From JAJDIA01 sp031555145 (GTDB taxonomy: Bacteria > Bacteroidota > Bacteroidia > Bacteroidales > Tannerellaceae), in assembly GCA_031555145.1 (NCBI GenBank), contig JAVBUR010000050.1:1-30502 (forward strand): a DNA stretch of 30,502 nucleotides, read 5' to 3'. Positions 14,681-23,554 of this stretch are shown piece by piece (the first letter of the stretch is position 1; the number at the start of each line of letters is the position of its first letter). A program made the position numbers and the translations under genes. The notes beneath the pieces were generated by a model. That model was given only the letters and a program-made list of their open reading frames with translations. It made no database searches and was not told where the DNA came from.

Positions 14681-15856
14681 ATGACGAAGAATATCCTTGC
14701 GCTTTACGTCCTTAAATTCTCCAAATGGTTCAGTTTGGTGATGCCGATCATTGTACTGTTTTATGGCGAACACGGGTTGGGACTACAGGATGTGTTTATA
14801 CTAAAGAGCGTATATTCCGTCGCGGCGGTTGTATTGGAGATACCCTCCGGCTATCTGGCTGATGCATGGGGACGGAAGAAGTGTATCCTGACAGGTAGCG
14901 TGCTATTCTTTGGCGGGTATCTCTGTTATGCGCTGACTTCGTCGTTCGGCGCTTTCCTGGCTGCTGAACTGTTGTTAGGTATCGGGCAGACGTTGGTGAA
15001 TGGAGCCGACTCGGCGCTCTTGTATGATACGACTGCTCACTTCCGCAAACGACAGTATTATCTTCGCTACGAAGGACGTATTACGATGCTCGGTAACTTC
15101 TCCGAAGCCATCGCCGGTATATTCGGCGGATTGCTGGCCGTCTGTTCGCTCCGCTTCCCTTTCTATGGACAGGCAATCATTGCCTTCGCGGGGATACCGG
15201 CTGCTCTTTCCCTCCGCGAATTCACCCAACACACGAAGATACAGAATCCGGCCCGGGAGATCATGCGTATTATCCGCTACTCGCTGGTGACAAATAAAGC
15301 ACTTTGCTACAACATTCTCTTTTCAGGAATTATCGGTGCGTCCACACTCACGATGGCCTGGTTCGTACAGCCGGTACTTATGCACCTGGATACGCCTACC
15401 TCTTATTATGGGGTGATTTGGACGATATTGAACCTGACGGTCGGGCTGGCTGCCCTTTGGTCGGATCGCTTTGAGAAGCGGATCGGGATGAACAAGATGT
15501 ATACGCTGATCCTGTTGTTTATTATTGGGGGATATGTGGCACTGGCATTTAACCTGACATACATAGGTTTGGTCGTCCTGTTAGTCTTCTATATTGTAAG
15601 GGGACTGGCAACGCCGATCCTGAAGGGATATATCAATCAGATGACGTTCTCTGAAATGCGGGCTACGGTACTGTCGATCCGAAACTTCGTGATCCGCCTC
15701 TTGTTTGCCGCTGCTGCTCCGTTTATTGGCTGGTTGAATGACTATTATTCCCTGCAGACAGCCTTATTGGTATCCGCAGGAATATTCTGTATTCCGGGAG
15801 TGATCTTCCTGTTGTTACAAATTAGTGATAGCGAAAAAGCATCAAAAAGCCCGTAG
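14681..15856 (+). CDS. MFS transporter
   Basis: A 391-aa inner-membrane protein with about 12 hydrophobic helices. Motif A of the major facilitator superfamily appears as GYLADAWGRKK (57-67) between helices 2 and 3, and GADSALLYDT (about 103-112) is typical of a subgroup often annotated as multidrug efflux. The substrate cannot be inferred. I chose the ATG at 14681; a GTG at 14669 gives four more residues, but the GAGG at 14661-14664 sits only 4 bp from it. The last codons and the stop lie inside the left arm of the terminator. Confidence 0.88.
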   Translation: MTKNILALYVLKFSKWFSLVMPIIVLFYGEHGLGLQDVFILKSVYSVAAVVLEIPSGYLADAWGRKKCILTGSVLFFGGYLCYALTSSFGAFLAAELLLGIGQTLVNGADSALLYDTTAHFRKRQYYLRYEGRITMLGNFSEAIAGIFGGLLAVCSLRFPFYGQAIIAFAGIPAALSLREFTQHTKIQNPAREIMRIIRYSLVTNKALCYNILFSGIIGASTLTMAWFVQPVLMHLDTPTSYYGVIWTILNLTVGLAALWSDRFEKRIGMNKMYTLILLFIIGGYVALAFNLTYIGLVVLLVFYIVRGLATPILKGYINQMTFSEMRATVLSIRNFVIRLLFAAAAPFIGWLNDYYSLQTALLVSAGIFCIPGVIFLLLQISDSEKASKSP

Positions 15857-15886
15857 GGCTACAGACATGTCGGCCTACGGGCTTTT
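15845..15886. terminator. Bidirectional terminator overlapping the MFS stop codon
   Basis: A perfect 13-bp stem, AAAAGCCCGTAGG (15845-15857) with its complement at 15874-15886, ends in TTTT in both directions. It serves the MFS gene and the convergent SGNH hydrolase. The MFS stop TAG (15854-15856) is inside the left arm. Confidence 0.9.
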
Positions 15887-15897
15887 GATACAACTCC

Positions 15898-16569
15898 TTA
15901 TTTTACTACTTTGTCAATCGCCTTCTTTACGATCTCTTCCATGATCTTATAAGCTGTGATGTTCGGATGCACACCGTCGTGCGCATATTTCTCCGGCAGT
16001 CCGCCACGTTCATCGACCAGTGCTGAATAATAATCCACATACACCAGGCTATTCTGTTCGGCATAATCTTTCAGCCAGCCATTGAGTTGCTTGATCTTTC
16101 CGGCAGGTTCCATGCCAGGACGCCAGGGATACTCATAGACGGGAAGGATGGAACAGAGGATACATTTAATATTATTCACTTTGGCCAGTTCTGCCATCGA
16201 AACAATGTTGCCGAAGATATTCTCCTGCGAGATGTAACCGATATTCTGGGCGATATCATTTGTTCCGGCCAGGATCACAACGGCCTGCGGTTGGAGGTTG
16301 ATCACATCAGCACGGAAGCGCACCAGCATTTCGGCTGTCGTCTGTCCGCCGATACCCCGGTCTACATAACCGTTCTGTTTGAAGAAGGCAGAGTCTGCCG
16401 GCCACCAACCGTCGGTAATGGAGTTTCCCATAAACACAACCTTAGAAGGAATAGCAACCGATTTATTCGCTTCGGCATAACGTCCGAACCGTGCCCAATC
16501 CGTCTGCTGGGCAAAACCGTAAGTAGCTACCAATAAACAGATAGCCGGGAGGATACATTTTCTTTTCAT
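15898..16569 (-). CDS. Secreted SGNH/GDSL-family hydrolase
   Basis: A 223-aa exported esterase-like enzyme. The signal peptide ends at about Ala20 (YGFA|QQTD). Block I is VVFMGNSITDGW with nucleophile Ser50, block II RGIGGQTT with the oxyanion glycine, block III LAGTNDIAQN with Asn104, and block V HDGVHPN with Asp198 and His201. All four SGNH residues are present, so it should be active. Many Bacteroidetes homologues deacetylate or hydrolyse glycan esters, but the substrate is not visible from sequence. It stands alone with its own promoter region and shares a terminator with the MFS gene. Confidence 0.93.
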   Translation of the reverse strand: MKRKCILPAICLLVATYGFAQQTDWARFGRYAEANKSVAIPSKVVFMGNSITDGWWPADSAFFKQNGYVDRGIGGQTTAEMLVRFRADVINLQPQAVVILAGTNDIAQNIGYISQENIFGNIVSMAELAKVNNIKCILCSILPVYEYPWRPGMEPAGKIKQLNGWLKDYAEQNSLVYVDYYSALVDERGGLPEKYAHDGVHPNITAYKIMEEIVKKAIDKVVK

Positions 16570-16604
16570 GCGTATACTACGTTTGATTTAAGTTACCAAT
16601 TCGA

Positions 16605-16612
16605 CAAAAGTA
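16605..16612 (-). promoter_or_regulatory. Candidate -7 box for the SGNH hydrolase
   Basis: TACTTTTG on the minus strand, 36 bp before the ATG at 16569. The leader then contains GGTAACTTAAATCAAACG, very like the sequence following the box at 5760-5767. A second minus-strand match (TATATTTG, 16702-16709) lies further upstream. The 16570-16859 interval holds no gene. Confidence 0.5.
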
Positions 16613-16781
16613 TTTATTATCCTCCAAAGCATAAAGTAATTCATAACAAATCGAATGTATTTGGCCCTTCCCGCATAGAAAACCGTAAGAAAAACCATAT
16701 TCAAATATATCAAATCGAAAGATAAACAGCATTAACATTACCAAATAGACTTACATCAACGCTTTTTATCGACACTTTAGA

Positions 16782-16789
16782 TACTTTTG
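16782..16789 (+). promoter_or_regulatory. Candidate -7 box for glnN-gltB-gltD
   Basis: TACTTTTG is an exact TAnnTTTG match. The predicted start near 16796 gives a leader of about 64 nt, rich in CAACA repeats, before the ATG at 16860. Confidence 0.55.
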
Positions 16790-16859
16790 CGTTCGAAAAG
16801 ATTGCTTTTTGCAACAACACTTCTCTTTAAGGCAACAACACAACACAACAACAGTTCAC

Positions 16860-19049
16860 ATGGCAAATTTAAGATTCAAAGCAGTAGAAGAAGCTTCCAA
16901 ACGGAAAGCAGTTGAAGTGCCCGTCCCGGCAGAAAAAACATCCGAATACTTCGGCAAATACGTCTTCGACCGGAAGAACATGCGAAAATATCTATCTAAA
17001 GAAACCCTGAAACTGGTATTGAACGCTACTGACAAAGGCGAACCGTTAGACAGGGAAGTAGCCAACCATGTAGCTGCCGGCATGCGTATGTGGGCGATGG
17101 AAATGGGAGCTACACACTACACCCACTGGTTCCACCCGTTGACCGACGGGACAGCCGAGAAACACGACGCCTTCGTCTCCTTCGACGGTAGCGGCGGCAT
17201 GATCGAAGAGTTCTCCGGCAAACTACTGGCACAGCAGGAACCTGATGCATCCAGCTTCCCGAATGGTGGTATCCGCAACACGTTCGAAGCACGTGGTTAT
17301 ACGGCCTGGGATCCCTCTTCTCCCGCCTTTGTCATACAGGATACGTTGTGTATTCCTACTATCTTTATTTCATATACAGGAGAAGCGTTAGACTATAAGA
17401 CACCGTTGTTGAAATCCATCGCTGCCGTCGATCACGCCGCAACGGATGTATGCCATTACTTTGATAAGAATGTCAAAAAAGTATTTTCCTACCTCGGCTG
17501 GGAACAGGAATACTTCCTGGTAGACGAATCGCTTTACGCCGCCCGCCCCGACCTGGTATTGACCAAACGTACCCTGATGGGGCACGACAGCGCTAAGAAC
17601 CAGCAGTTGGACGACCATTACTTCGGATCGATCCCCACCCGCGTACTTGCCTTTATGCGCGAGTTGGAGTACGAATGCTTCAAGCTGAGTATCCCCGTCA
17701 AGACACGCCATAACGAAGTCGCACCCAACCAGTTCGAACTCGCTCCCATTTATGAGGAATGTAACCTGGCTGTCGATCACAACCTGCTCCTGATGTCGGT
17801 AATGAAGACGGTAGCCCGCCACCATAACTTCCGTGTCCTGTTGCACGAAAAGCCTTTCAAAGGGATCAACGGTTCGGGCAAACACAATAACTGGTCACTC
17901 GGGACAGACACCGGCATCAACCTCTTAGGCCCGGGAAAGAATGCAAAAGAGAACCTCCAGTTCATTACCTTCGTATCCAATGTGCTGATGGCTGTATATA
18001 AACACAACGCCCTGCTGAAAGCCAGTATCTCATCCGCCACCAACGCTCACCGCCTCGGAGCAAACGAAGCGCCGCCTGCTATTATCTCCGTCTTTATGGG
18101 CAGCCAGATATCTACTTTGTTGGATGAGTTGGCAGACAGCGAAGACCTGAAGGACATTGAGGTACGCGAGAAAACCGGCACCCGCCTCTCACTCAACCAT
18201 ATCCCGGAGATCATGGTGGATAATACGGACCGCAACCGCACCTCGCCCTTCGCCTTTACCGGCAACCGCTTCGAGTTCCGTGCCGTCGGTTCGTCAGCCA
18301 ACTGTGCCGCCGCCATGCTGGCACTGAACACGGCTGTAGCCGGACAGTTGAAGTCGTTCAAAACCGAAGTTGATGCCCTGATTGCCCAAGGCATGCCATC
18401 GAAGGAAGCCATCTTCACCATTATACGCCGGAATATCCGCGCATCCAAAGCTATCCGTTTCGACGGCAACGGCTACAGCGACGAGTGGAAATCAGAGGCC
18501 GCTGAACGCGGACTGGATTGTGAAACCCGTGTGCCGATCATTTTCGACGCCTACCTGACACCCCAATCCGTATCCCTCTTCTCCGACACCCAGGTATTGA
18601 ACGAACGCGAGCTACACGCCCGCAATGAAGTGAAATGGGAACAATACACCAAAAAGATACAGATCGAAGCCCGCGTACTGGGCGACTTGGCTATGAATCA
18701 TATCATTCCTGTAGCCACCCGTTATCAAGGTTTACTGCTCGACAACGTCGCCAAGATATTCGCCCTCTATCCGAAAGAGAAAGCAGAGAAAATCGCCGCA
18801 CAGGACATGGCCATCATCGAAGACATCGCCGACCGCCTGAATAATATAAAGGTAAAGACCGACGAGATGGTGGAAGCCCGCAAAGTGGCCAACAAGATCG
18901 ACAACGAGCGCGAAAAAGCATTGGCCTACTGCGAATACATCGCCCCATATTTCGACGAGATCCGTTACCATATCGACAAGCTCGAACTGACTGTAGACAA
19001 CGAAATGTGGACACTCCCAAAATATCGCGAATTACTCTTTATCCGATAA
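16860..19049 (+). CDS. glnN: Glutamine synthetase type III
   Basis: A 729-aa enzyme that makes glutamine from glutamate, ammonia and ATP in the cytoplasm, acting as a dodecamer in characterised members. The length matches type III enzymes, which are much longer than types I and II. The N-terminal GSIII region is followed by THWFHPLTDGTAEKHDAF, the catalytic EQEYFLVDE (215-223), NQFELAPIYEECNLAVDHN, and the type III hallmark KGINGSGKHNNWS (GSGKHNNWS at 338-346). TSPFAFTGNRFEFRAVGSSANCA fits the substrate site. The ATG at 16860 (MANLRFKAVEEASKRK) matches homologues; an in-frame TTG at 16809 is not needed. It is first in an operon with gltB, 10 bp downstream. Confidence 0.97.
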   Translation: MANLRFKAVEEASKRKAVEVPVPAEKTSEYFGKYVFDRKNMRKYLSKETLKLVLNATDKGEPLDREVANHVAAGMRMWAMEMGATHYTHWFHPLTDGTAEKHDAFVSFDGSGGMIEEFSGKLLAQQEPDASSFPNGGIRNTFEARGYTAWDPSSPAFVIQDTLCIPTIFISYTGEALDYKTPLLKSIAAVDHAATDVCHYFDKNVKKVFSYLGWEQEYFLVDESLYAARPDLVLTKRTLMGHDSAKNQQLDDHYFGSIPTRVLAFMRELEYECFKLSIPVKTRHNEVAPNQFELAPIYEECNLAVDHNLLLMSVMKTVARHHNFRVLLHEKPFKGINGSGKHNNWSLGTDTGINLLGPGKNAKENLQFITFVSNVLMAVYKHNALLKASISSATNAHRLGANEAPPAIISVFMGSQISTLLDELADSEDLKDIEVREKTGTRLSLNHIPEIMVDNTDRNRTSPFAFTGNRFEFRAVGSSANCAAAMLALNTAVAGQLKSFKTEVDALIAQGMPSKEAIFTIIRRNIRASKAIRFDGNGYSDEWKSEAAERGLDCETRVPIIFDAYLTPQSVSLFSDTQVLNERELHARNEVKWEQYTKKIQIEARVLGDLAMNHIIPVATRYQGLLLDNVAKIFALYPKEKAEKIAAQDMAIIEDIADRLNNIKVKTDEMVEARKVANKIDNEREKALAYCEYIAPYFDEIRYHIDKLELTVDNEMWTLPKYRELLFIR

Positions 19050-19059
19050 CAACACGACG

Positions 19060-22000
19060 ATGACGCAACATCAACACAATCTATATCTCCCTGAATATGA
19101 ACACGACGCCTGCGGGGTCGGCCTTTTGGTCGACCTCCACGGGCGTAAATCACACGACATCGTGGAAGAAGGGTTGCAGGTACTCGAACACATGCTCCAT
19201 CGCGGAGCCGAAAGCGCCGACAACAAGACCGGTGACGGCGCCGGCATCACCCTGCAGATCCCTCACGAGTTTATCCTGCTACAAGGCATTCCCGTGCCGG
19301 AAAAGGGAAAATACGGAACCGGTCTTGTTTTCCTTCCCCAAACGGAAAAAGAAGCAAACCAATGTATAGACATCATCCGGCAGGCGTTGGAAACGGAAGG
19401 GTTGCAAATACTCGCCGTCCGCAACGTACCCGTAAACAGTGACATCCTGGGCGATATCTCCCGGCAGAACGAACCGGCCATCCGCCAGTTGTTCGTTGTC
19501 GGCGAAGACGATACCGACTCTCTGGAGCGCAAACTTTATATCGCTCGCCGCAAGGCAGAGAAAGCCTTCGGAAAAGCAAGACTCGACAGTTACATCGTCA
19601 GCCTCTCCACCCGGCGGATCATTTACAAAGGAATGCTCACCTCCACGCAGCTGCGCGATTACTTTACCGACCTGACCAACCCCTACTTCACCAGCGGATT
19701 GGCATTGGTACACTCGCGCTTCAGCACCAACACTTTCCCTTCCTGGAAACTGGCACAGCCGTTCCGCCTGTTGGGACATAACGGCGAGATCAACACTATC
19801 CGCGGTAACCGTTACTGGATGGAAGCGCGCGAAAGCATCCTCAATCCGGTGGAATTAGGCAAACCGGAGGATATCTTCCCTACCCTGCAACCGGGCATGA
19901 GCGACAGTGCTTCGCTCGACAACGTATTGGAGTTCTTTGTCATGTCAGGCAAATCACTTCCACACGCGTTGGCCATGTTGGTGCCCGAAAGTTGGAACAG
20001 CAAAAGCCCCATCTCTCCACAACTGAAAGCTTTTTACGAGTATCACAGTATCCTGATGGAACCGTGGGACGGCCCGGCTACGCTCCTATTTACCGATGGA
20101 CGCTATGCCGGTGGCATGCTCGACCGCAATGGTCTGCGCCCCGCTCGCTACCTGGTTACCCGCAACGATCGTATACTGATCGCTTCCGAAGTAGGTGTTC
20201 TCCCTTTTGACCCTTCGGAGATCAAAGAAAAAGGACGCCTTCAACCCGGTAAGATTCTGATGATCGACACCCAGGAGGGTAAGATATGGTACGACCACGA
20301 ACTCAAGGAATCACTGGCTGGCGCTCATCCTTACGAAGAATGGTTGTCGAAAAACCGGATCAACCTCTCTACCATCGTGACCGGCCGTACCGTTTCGCAC
20401 ACCGTACCCGACTTCTCCGACCGCCTCAAGGCCTTCGGCTATACCAAAGAAGATATTGACAAACTGATTCTCCCGATGGCGATCGAAGGGAAGGAACCTG
20501 TAGGCTCTATGGGGAATGATATACCATTAGCTATTCTTTCGCAACGTCCTCAGCGCCTGTTTAGTTATTTCCGGCAATTATTCGCACAGGTAACCAACCC
20601 GCCTATTGATCCCATCCGGGAAGAATTGGTCATGTCGCTCTCGCTCTATATCGGACGGCAGGATACGAATCTGCTCGAAGCCTCTCCTGATCTCTGCAAG
20701 ATGGTGAAGTTGCCCAGCCCAGTGATCCACAATGCCGATCTCGACATCCTGCGCCATCTCGAATACAAAGGATTCCGCCACATCACCATCCCCATATTAT
20801 TTAATGTACGCAAAGCGGATGGACATACACTGGCCGACGCCCTGTCCGCCATCTGCCAACAGGCAGAACAGGCGGTGGATGAAGGATACAACTACGTCAT
20901 CCTCAGCGACCGGGGGATGAACGCCAGCCAGGCACCTATCCCCTCCCTGCTGGCCGTATCGGCAGTGCATCATCACCTGATTGAGAAAGGCAAGCGTATG
21001 CAGATCGCCATTATTGTCGAAACGGCCGAGGCCCGCGAAGTAATGCATTTTGCCCTGCTGTTCGGCTTCGGAGCGACAGCAGTCAATCCGTATATGACCT
21101 TTGCCATCCTCGACGATAAAGTCAAATCACGCGAAATACAACTCGACTATCATACGGCCGAGAAGAATTATATCAAGTCGGTCAATAAAGGCCTGTTGAA
21201 GATCCTCTCTAAAATGGGAATCTCCACGCTCCGCAGTTACCGCGGAGCTCAGATATTCGAAGCCATCGGTATCAGCCGGGAAGTGCTGGACGCCTATTTC
21301 CACGGCATGACCTCACGTATCGGAGGCATCACGCTTGATGATATCACCCGCGAAGCCATGGCGACGCACGCCATAGCCTTTGATCCGGCCGAATCTTCCG
21401 ACTCCTTTCTCGAAACGGCAGGTAACTATGCTTACCGTAAAGACGGCGAATACCATGCCTGGAATCCCGAAACCATCGCCTGCCTGCAACTGGCTACCCG
21501 CCTCGGCGACTATGCCAAGTACAAGGAATACAGCCGGATAGTAGATGATAAGGAGCACCCCCTCTTCCTGCGCGACCTGCTGACATACAAACACAATCCC
21601 ATCGATATATCCGAAGTGGAACCGGTAGACAGTATCACCCGGCGCTTCGTAACAGGTGCCATGTCGTTCGGTTCTATCAGCAAGGAGGCCCACGAAGCCA
21701 TCGCCATCGCACTCAACACATTGCATGGAAAGAGTAATACGGGAGAAGGAGGTGAAGACCCCATCCGTTTCCAGCCGGGCGAAGACGGGTTGAACCGGAG
21801 AAGCGCCATCAAGCAGATCGCCTCGGGACGTTTCGGCGTCACGGCCGAATACCTGGTCAACGCCGACGAACTTCAGATCAAAGTAGCACAGGGAGCCAAA
21901 CCCGGCGAGGGCGGACAGCTTCCCGGGTTCAAAGTGGATAAGATCATTGCCCATACCCGCCATTCGATTCCGGGTATCACCCTTATCTCCCCTCCTCCTC

Positions 22001-23547
22001 ATCATGATATTTATTCGATTGAAGATCTCGCACAACTCATCTTCGATCTGAAGAATATCAATCCCGAAGCACGGGTCAGCGTCAAGCTCGTAGCCGAAAG
22101 CGGAGTGGGAACCATCGCGGCAGGTGTAACCAAAGCCAAGGCTGACGCGATCGTGATCAGCGGAGCGGAAGGAGGAACAGGCGCCAGCCCGCTCAGCTCG
22201 GTCAAACATGCCGGTATCTGCTGGGAACTCGGACTGGCCGAGACACAACAGACGCTGGTGATGAACAATCTACGCGGTTACGTACGCTTGCAGACCGACG
22301 GACAGTTGAAAACAGGACGCGATATTATCCTCGCTACCCTGCTCGGCGCCGAAGAATACGGCTTCGCCACCAGCGCACTGATCGTGCTGGGCTGCGTGAT
22401 GATGCGCAAATGCCATCTCAACACCTGCCCCGTCGGTGTCGCCACGCAGGACGAAAAGTTGCGGACCCGATTCACCGGCAAGCACGAGTATGTGATCAAC
22501 TTCCTCACCTTCCTGGCCGAGGAAGTACGCGAACACCTTGCGCAGATGGGGTTCCGCTGCCTCGACGAAATTGTGGGACGTAGCGACCTGCTCAAAAGCC
22601 ATACGTTCCCGGCCGACAGCAAAGCCAGCAAAGTAGATTTGTCTCGCCTGCTATATTTTGATGGACGGAGAGCGGATATCTGTTCCGTCCGTCCACAAGA
22701 ACACAAGATCGAGAAAGTACTCGATCATGAACTGATTCACCAATCACAGCCGGCACTTGAAAAACAACTGCCTGTAGAAATTGCCAAGGCTATTACTAAT
22801 ACCGACCGTGCTGTGGGTGCCATGCTGTCGGGTCAAGTGGCCCGGCGGTATGGTAATACCGGGTTACCTGCTGGTAGTATCCGTGTGCAATTTAAGGGGT
22901 CGGCCGGACAAAGTTTCGGTGCTTTCCTCGCAGCCGGCATCTCCTTCCGGCTCGAAGGGGAAGCGAACGACTACCTGGGGAAAGGGTTGTCGGGAGGAAG
23001 ATTGGTCGTGACGCCTCCCGACGCCTCTACCTTTCCCCCGGAAGACAACTGTATCGCAGGTAATACCCTGCTCTACGGAGCCACAGCCGGCGAAGTATAT
23101 ATCAATGGCCGTGCAGGTGAACGCTTCTGCGTCCGTAACAGCGGCGCTATTGCCGTGGTAGAGGGCATCGGCGATCATGGCTGCGAATACATGACAGGCG
23201 GACGTACCGTAGTACTCGGTACAGTAGGAAGGAACTTCGCCGCCGGTATGAGTGGCGGCCTGGCCTATGTCCTTGACATGGGGGGTAACTTCGACTATTA
23301 CTGCAATATGGAAATGGTAGAACTCTCCTTAGTGGATAGTAAAGTCGATAGCGACGAACTCCGTCAGCTCATTTCCTCCCATGCCCGGTATACGCAAAGC
23401 CCCTTGGCCAAGCAAATACTGGCCGACTGGGAAACGTATCTGCCCCGCTTTATCAAAGTCACACCTATCGAATATAAGAAGGTCTTGCAGGAAGAGAAGA
23501 TGGAAGCCCTCAAGCAAAAATTAGCACAAGTAGAATCGGATTATTAA
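19060..23547 (+). CDS. gltB: Glutamate synthase large subunit
   Basis: A 1495-aa subunit that takes the amide of glutamine and 2-oxoglutarate to form glutamate. Cys18 in EHDACGVG is the expected N-terminal nucleophile of the class II amidotransferase domain after removal of a propeptide. That domain runs to about residue 420, with HSRFSTNTFPSW and GHNGEINTIRGN. A central domain follows, then the FMN-binding synthase region (GEGGEDPIRF, PGEGGQLPG, SPPPHHDIYSIEDL, SGAEGGTGASPL). The 3Fe-4S ligands are Cys1112, Cys1118 and Cys1123. The C-terminal GXGXG beta-helix region is present. Length and order match bacterial GltB. It lies between glnN (10 bp) and gltD (7 bp). Confidence 0.98.
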   Translation: MTQHQHNLYLPEYEHDACGVGLLVDLHGRKSHDIVEEGLQVLEHMLHRGAESADNKTGDGAGITLQIPHEFILLQGIPVPEKGKYGTGLVFLPQTEKEANQCIDIIRQALETEGLQILAVRNVPVNSDILGDISRQNEPAIRQLFVVGEDDTDSLERKLYIARRKAEKAFGKARLDSYIVSLSTRRIIYKGMLTSTQLRDYFTDLTNPYFTSGLALVHSRFSTNTFPSWKLAQPFRLLGHNGEINTIRGNRYWMEARESILNPVELGKPEDIFPTLQPGMSDSASLDNVLEFFVMSGKSLPHALAMLVPESWNSKSPISPQLKAFYEYHSILMEPWDGPATLLFTDGRYAGGMLDRNGLRPARYLVTRNDRILIASEVGVLPFDPSEIKEKGRLQPGKILMIDTQEGKIWYDHELKESLAGAHPYEEWLSKNRINLSTIVTGRTVSHTVPDFSDRLKAFGYTKEDIDKLILPMAIEGKEPVGSMGNDIPLAILSQRPQRLFSYFRQLFAQVTNPPIDPIREELVMSLSLYIGRQDTNLLEASPDLCKMVKLPSPVIHNADLDILRHLEYKGFRHITIPILFNVRKADGHTLADALSAICQQAEQAVDEGYNYVILSDRGMNASQAPIPSLLAVSAVHHHLIEKGKRMQIAIIVETAEAREVMHFALLFGFGATAVNPYMTFAILDDKVKSREIQLDYHTAEKNYIKSVNKGLLKILSKMGISTLRSYRGAQIFEAIGISREVLDAYFHGMTSRIGGITLDDITREAMATHAIAFDPAESSDSFLETAGNYAYRKDGEYHAWNPETIACLQLATRLGDYAKYKEYSRIVDDKEHPLFLRDLLTYKHNPIDISEVEPVDSITRRFVTGAMSFGSISKEAHEAIAIALNTLHGKSNTGEGGEDPIRFQPGEDGLNRRSAIKQIASGRFGVTAEYLVNADELQIKVAQGAKPGEGGQLPGFKVDKIIAHTRHSIPGITLISPPPHHDIYSIEDLAQLIFDLKNINPEARVSVKLVAESGVGTIAAGVTKAKADAIVISGAEGGTGASPLSSVKHAGICWELGLAETQQTLVMNNLRGYVRLQTDGQLKTGRDIILATLLGAEEYGFATSALIVLGCVMMRKCHLNTCPVGVATQDEKLRTRFTGKHEYVINFLTFLAEEVREHLAQMGFRCLDEIVGRSDLLKSHTFPADSKASKVDLSRLLYFDGRRADICSVRPQEHKIEKVLDHELIHQSQPALEKQLPVEIAKAITNTDRAVGAMLSGQVARRYGNTGLPAGSIRVQFKGSAGQSFGAFLAAGISFRLEGEANDYLGKGLSGGRLVVTPPDASTFPPEDNCIAGNTLLYGATAGEVYINGRAGERFCVRNSGAIAVVEGIGDHGCEYMTGGRTVVLGTVGRNFAAGMSGGLAYVLDMGGNFDYYCNMEMVELSLVDSKVDSDELRQLISSHARYTQSPLAKQILADWETYLPRFIKVTPIEYKKVLQEEKMEALKQKLAQVESDY

Positions 23548-23554
23548 AATAGAT

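Noticed and set aside
16809..16859. TTG-initiated extension of glutamine synthetase
   Set aside because: The added residues are low-complexity Gln/Thr and the ATG at 16860 gives the usual start and length.
21313..22248. 311-codon open frame on the minus strand
   Set aside because: It is wholly inside gltB, antisense, with a composition unlike a protein; the plus-strand frame matches GltB throughout.
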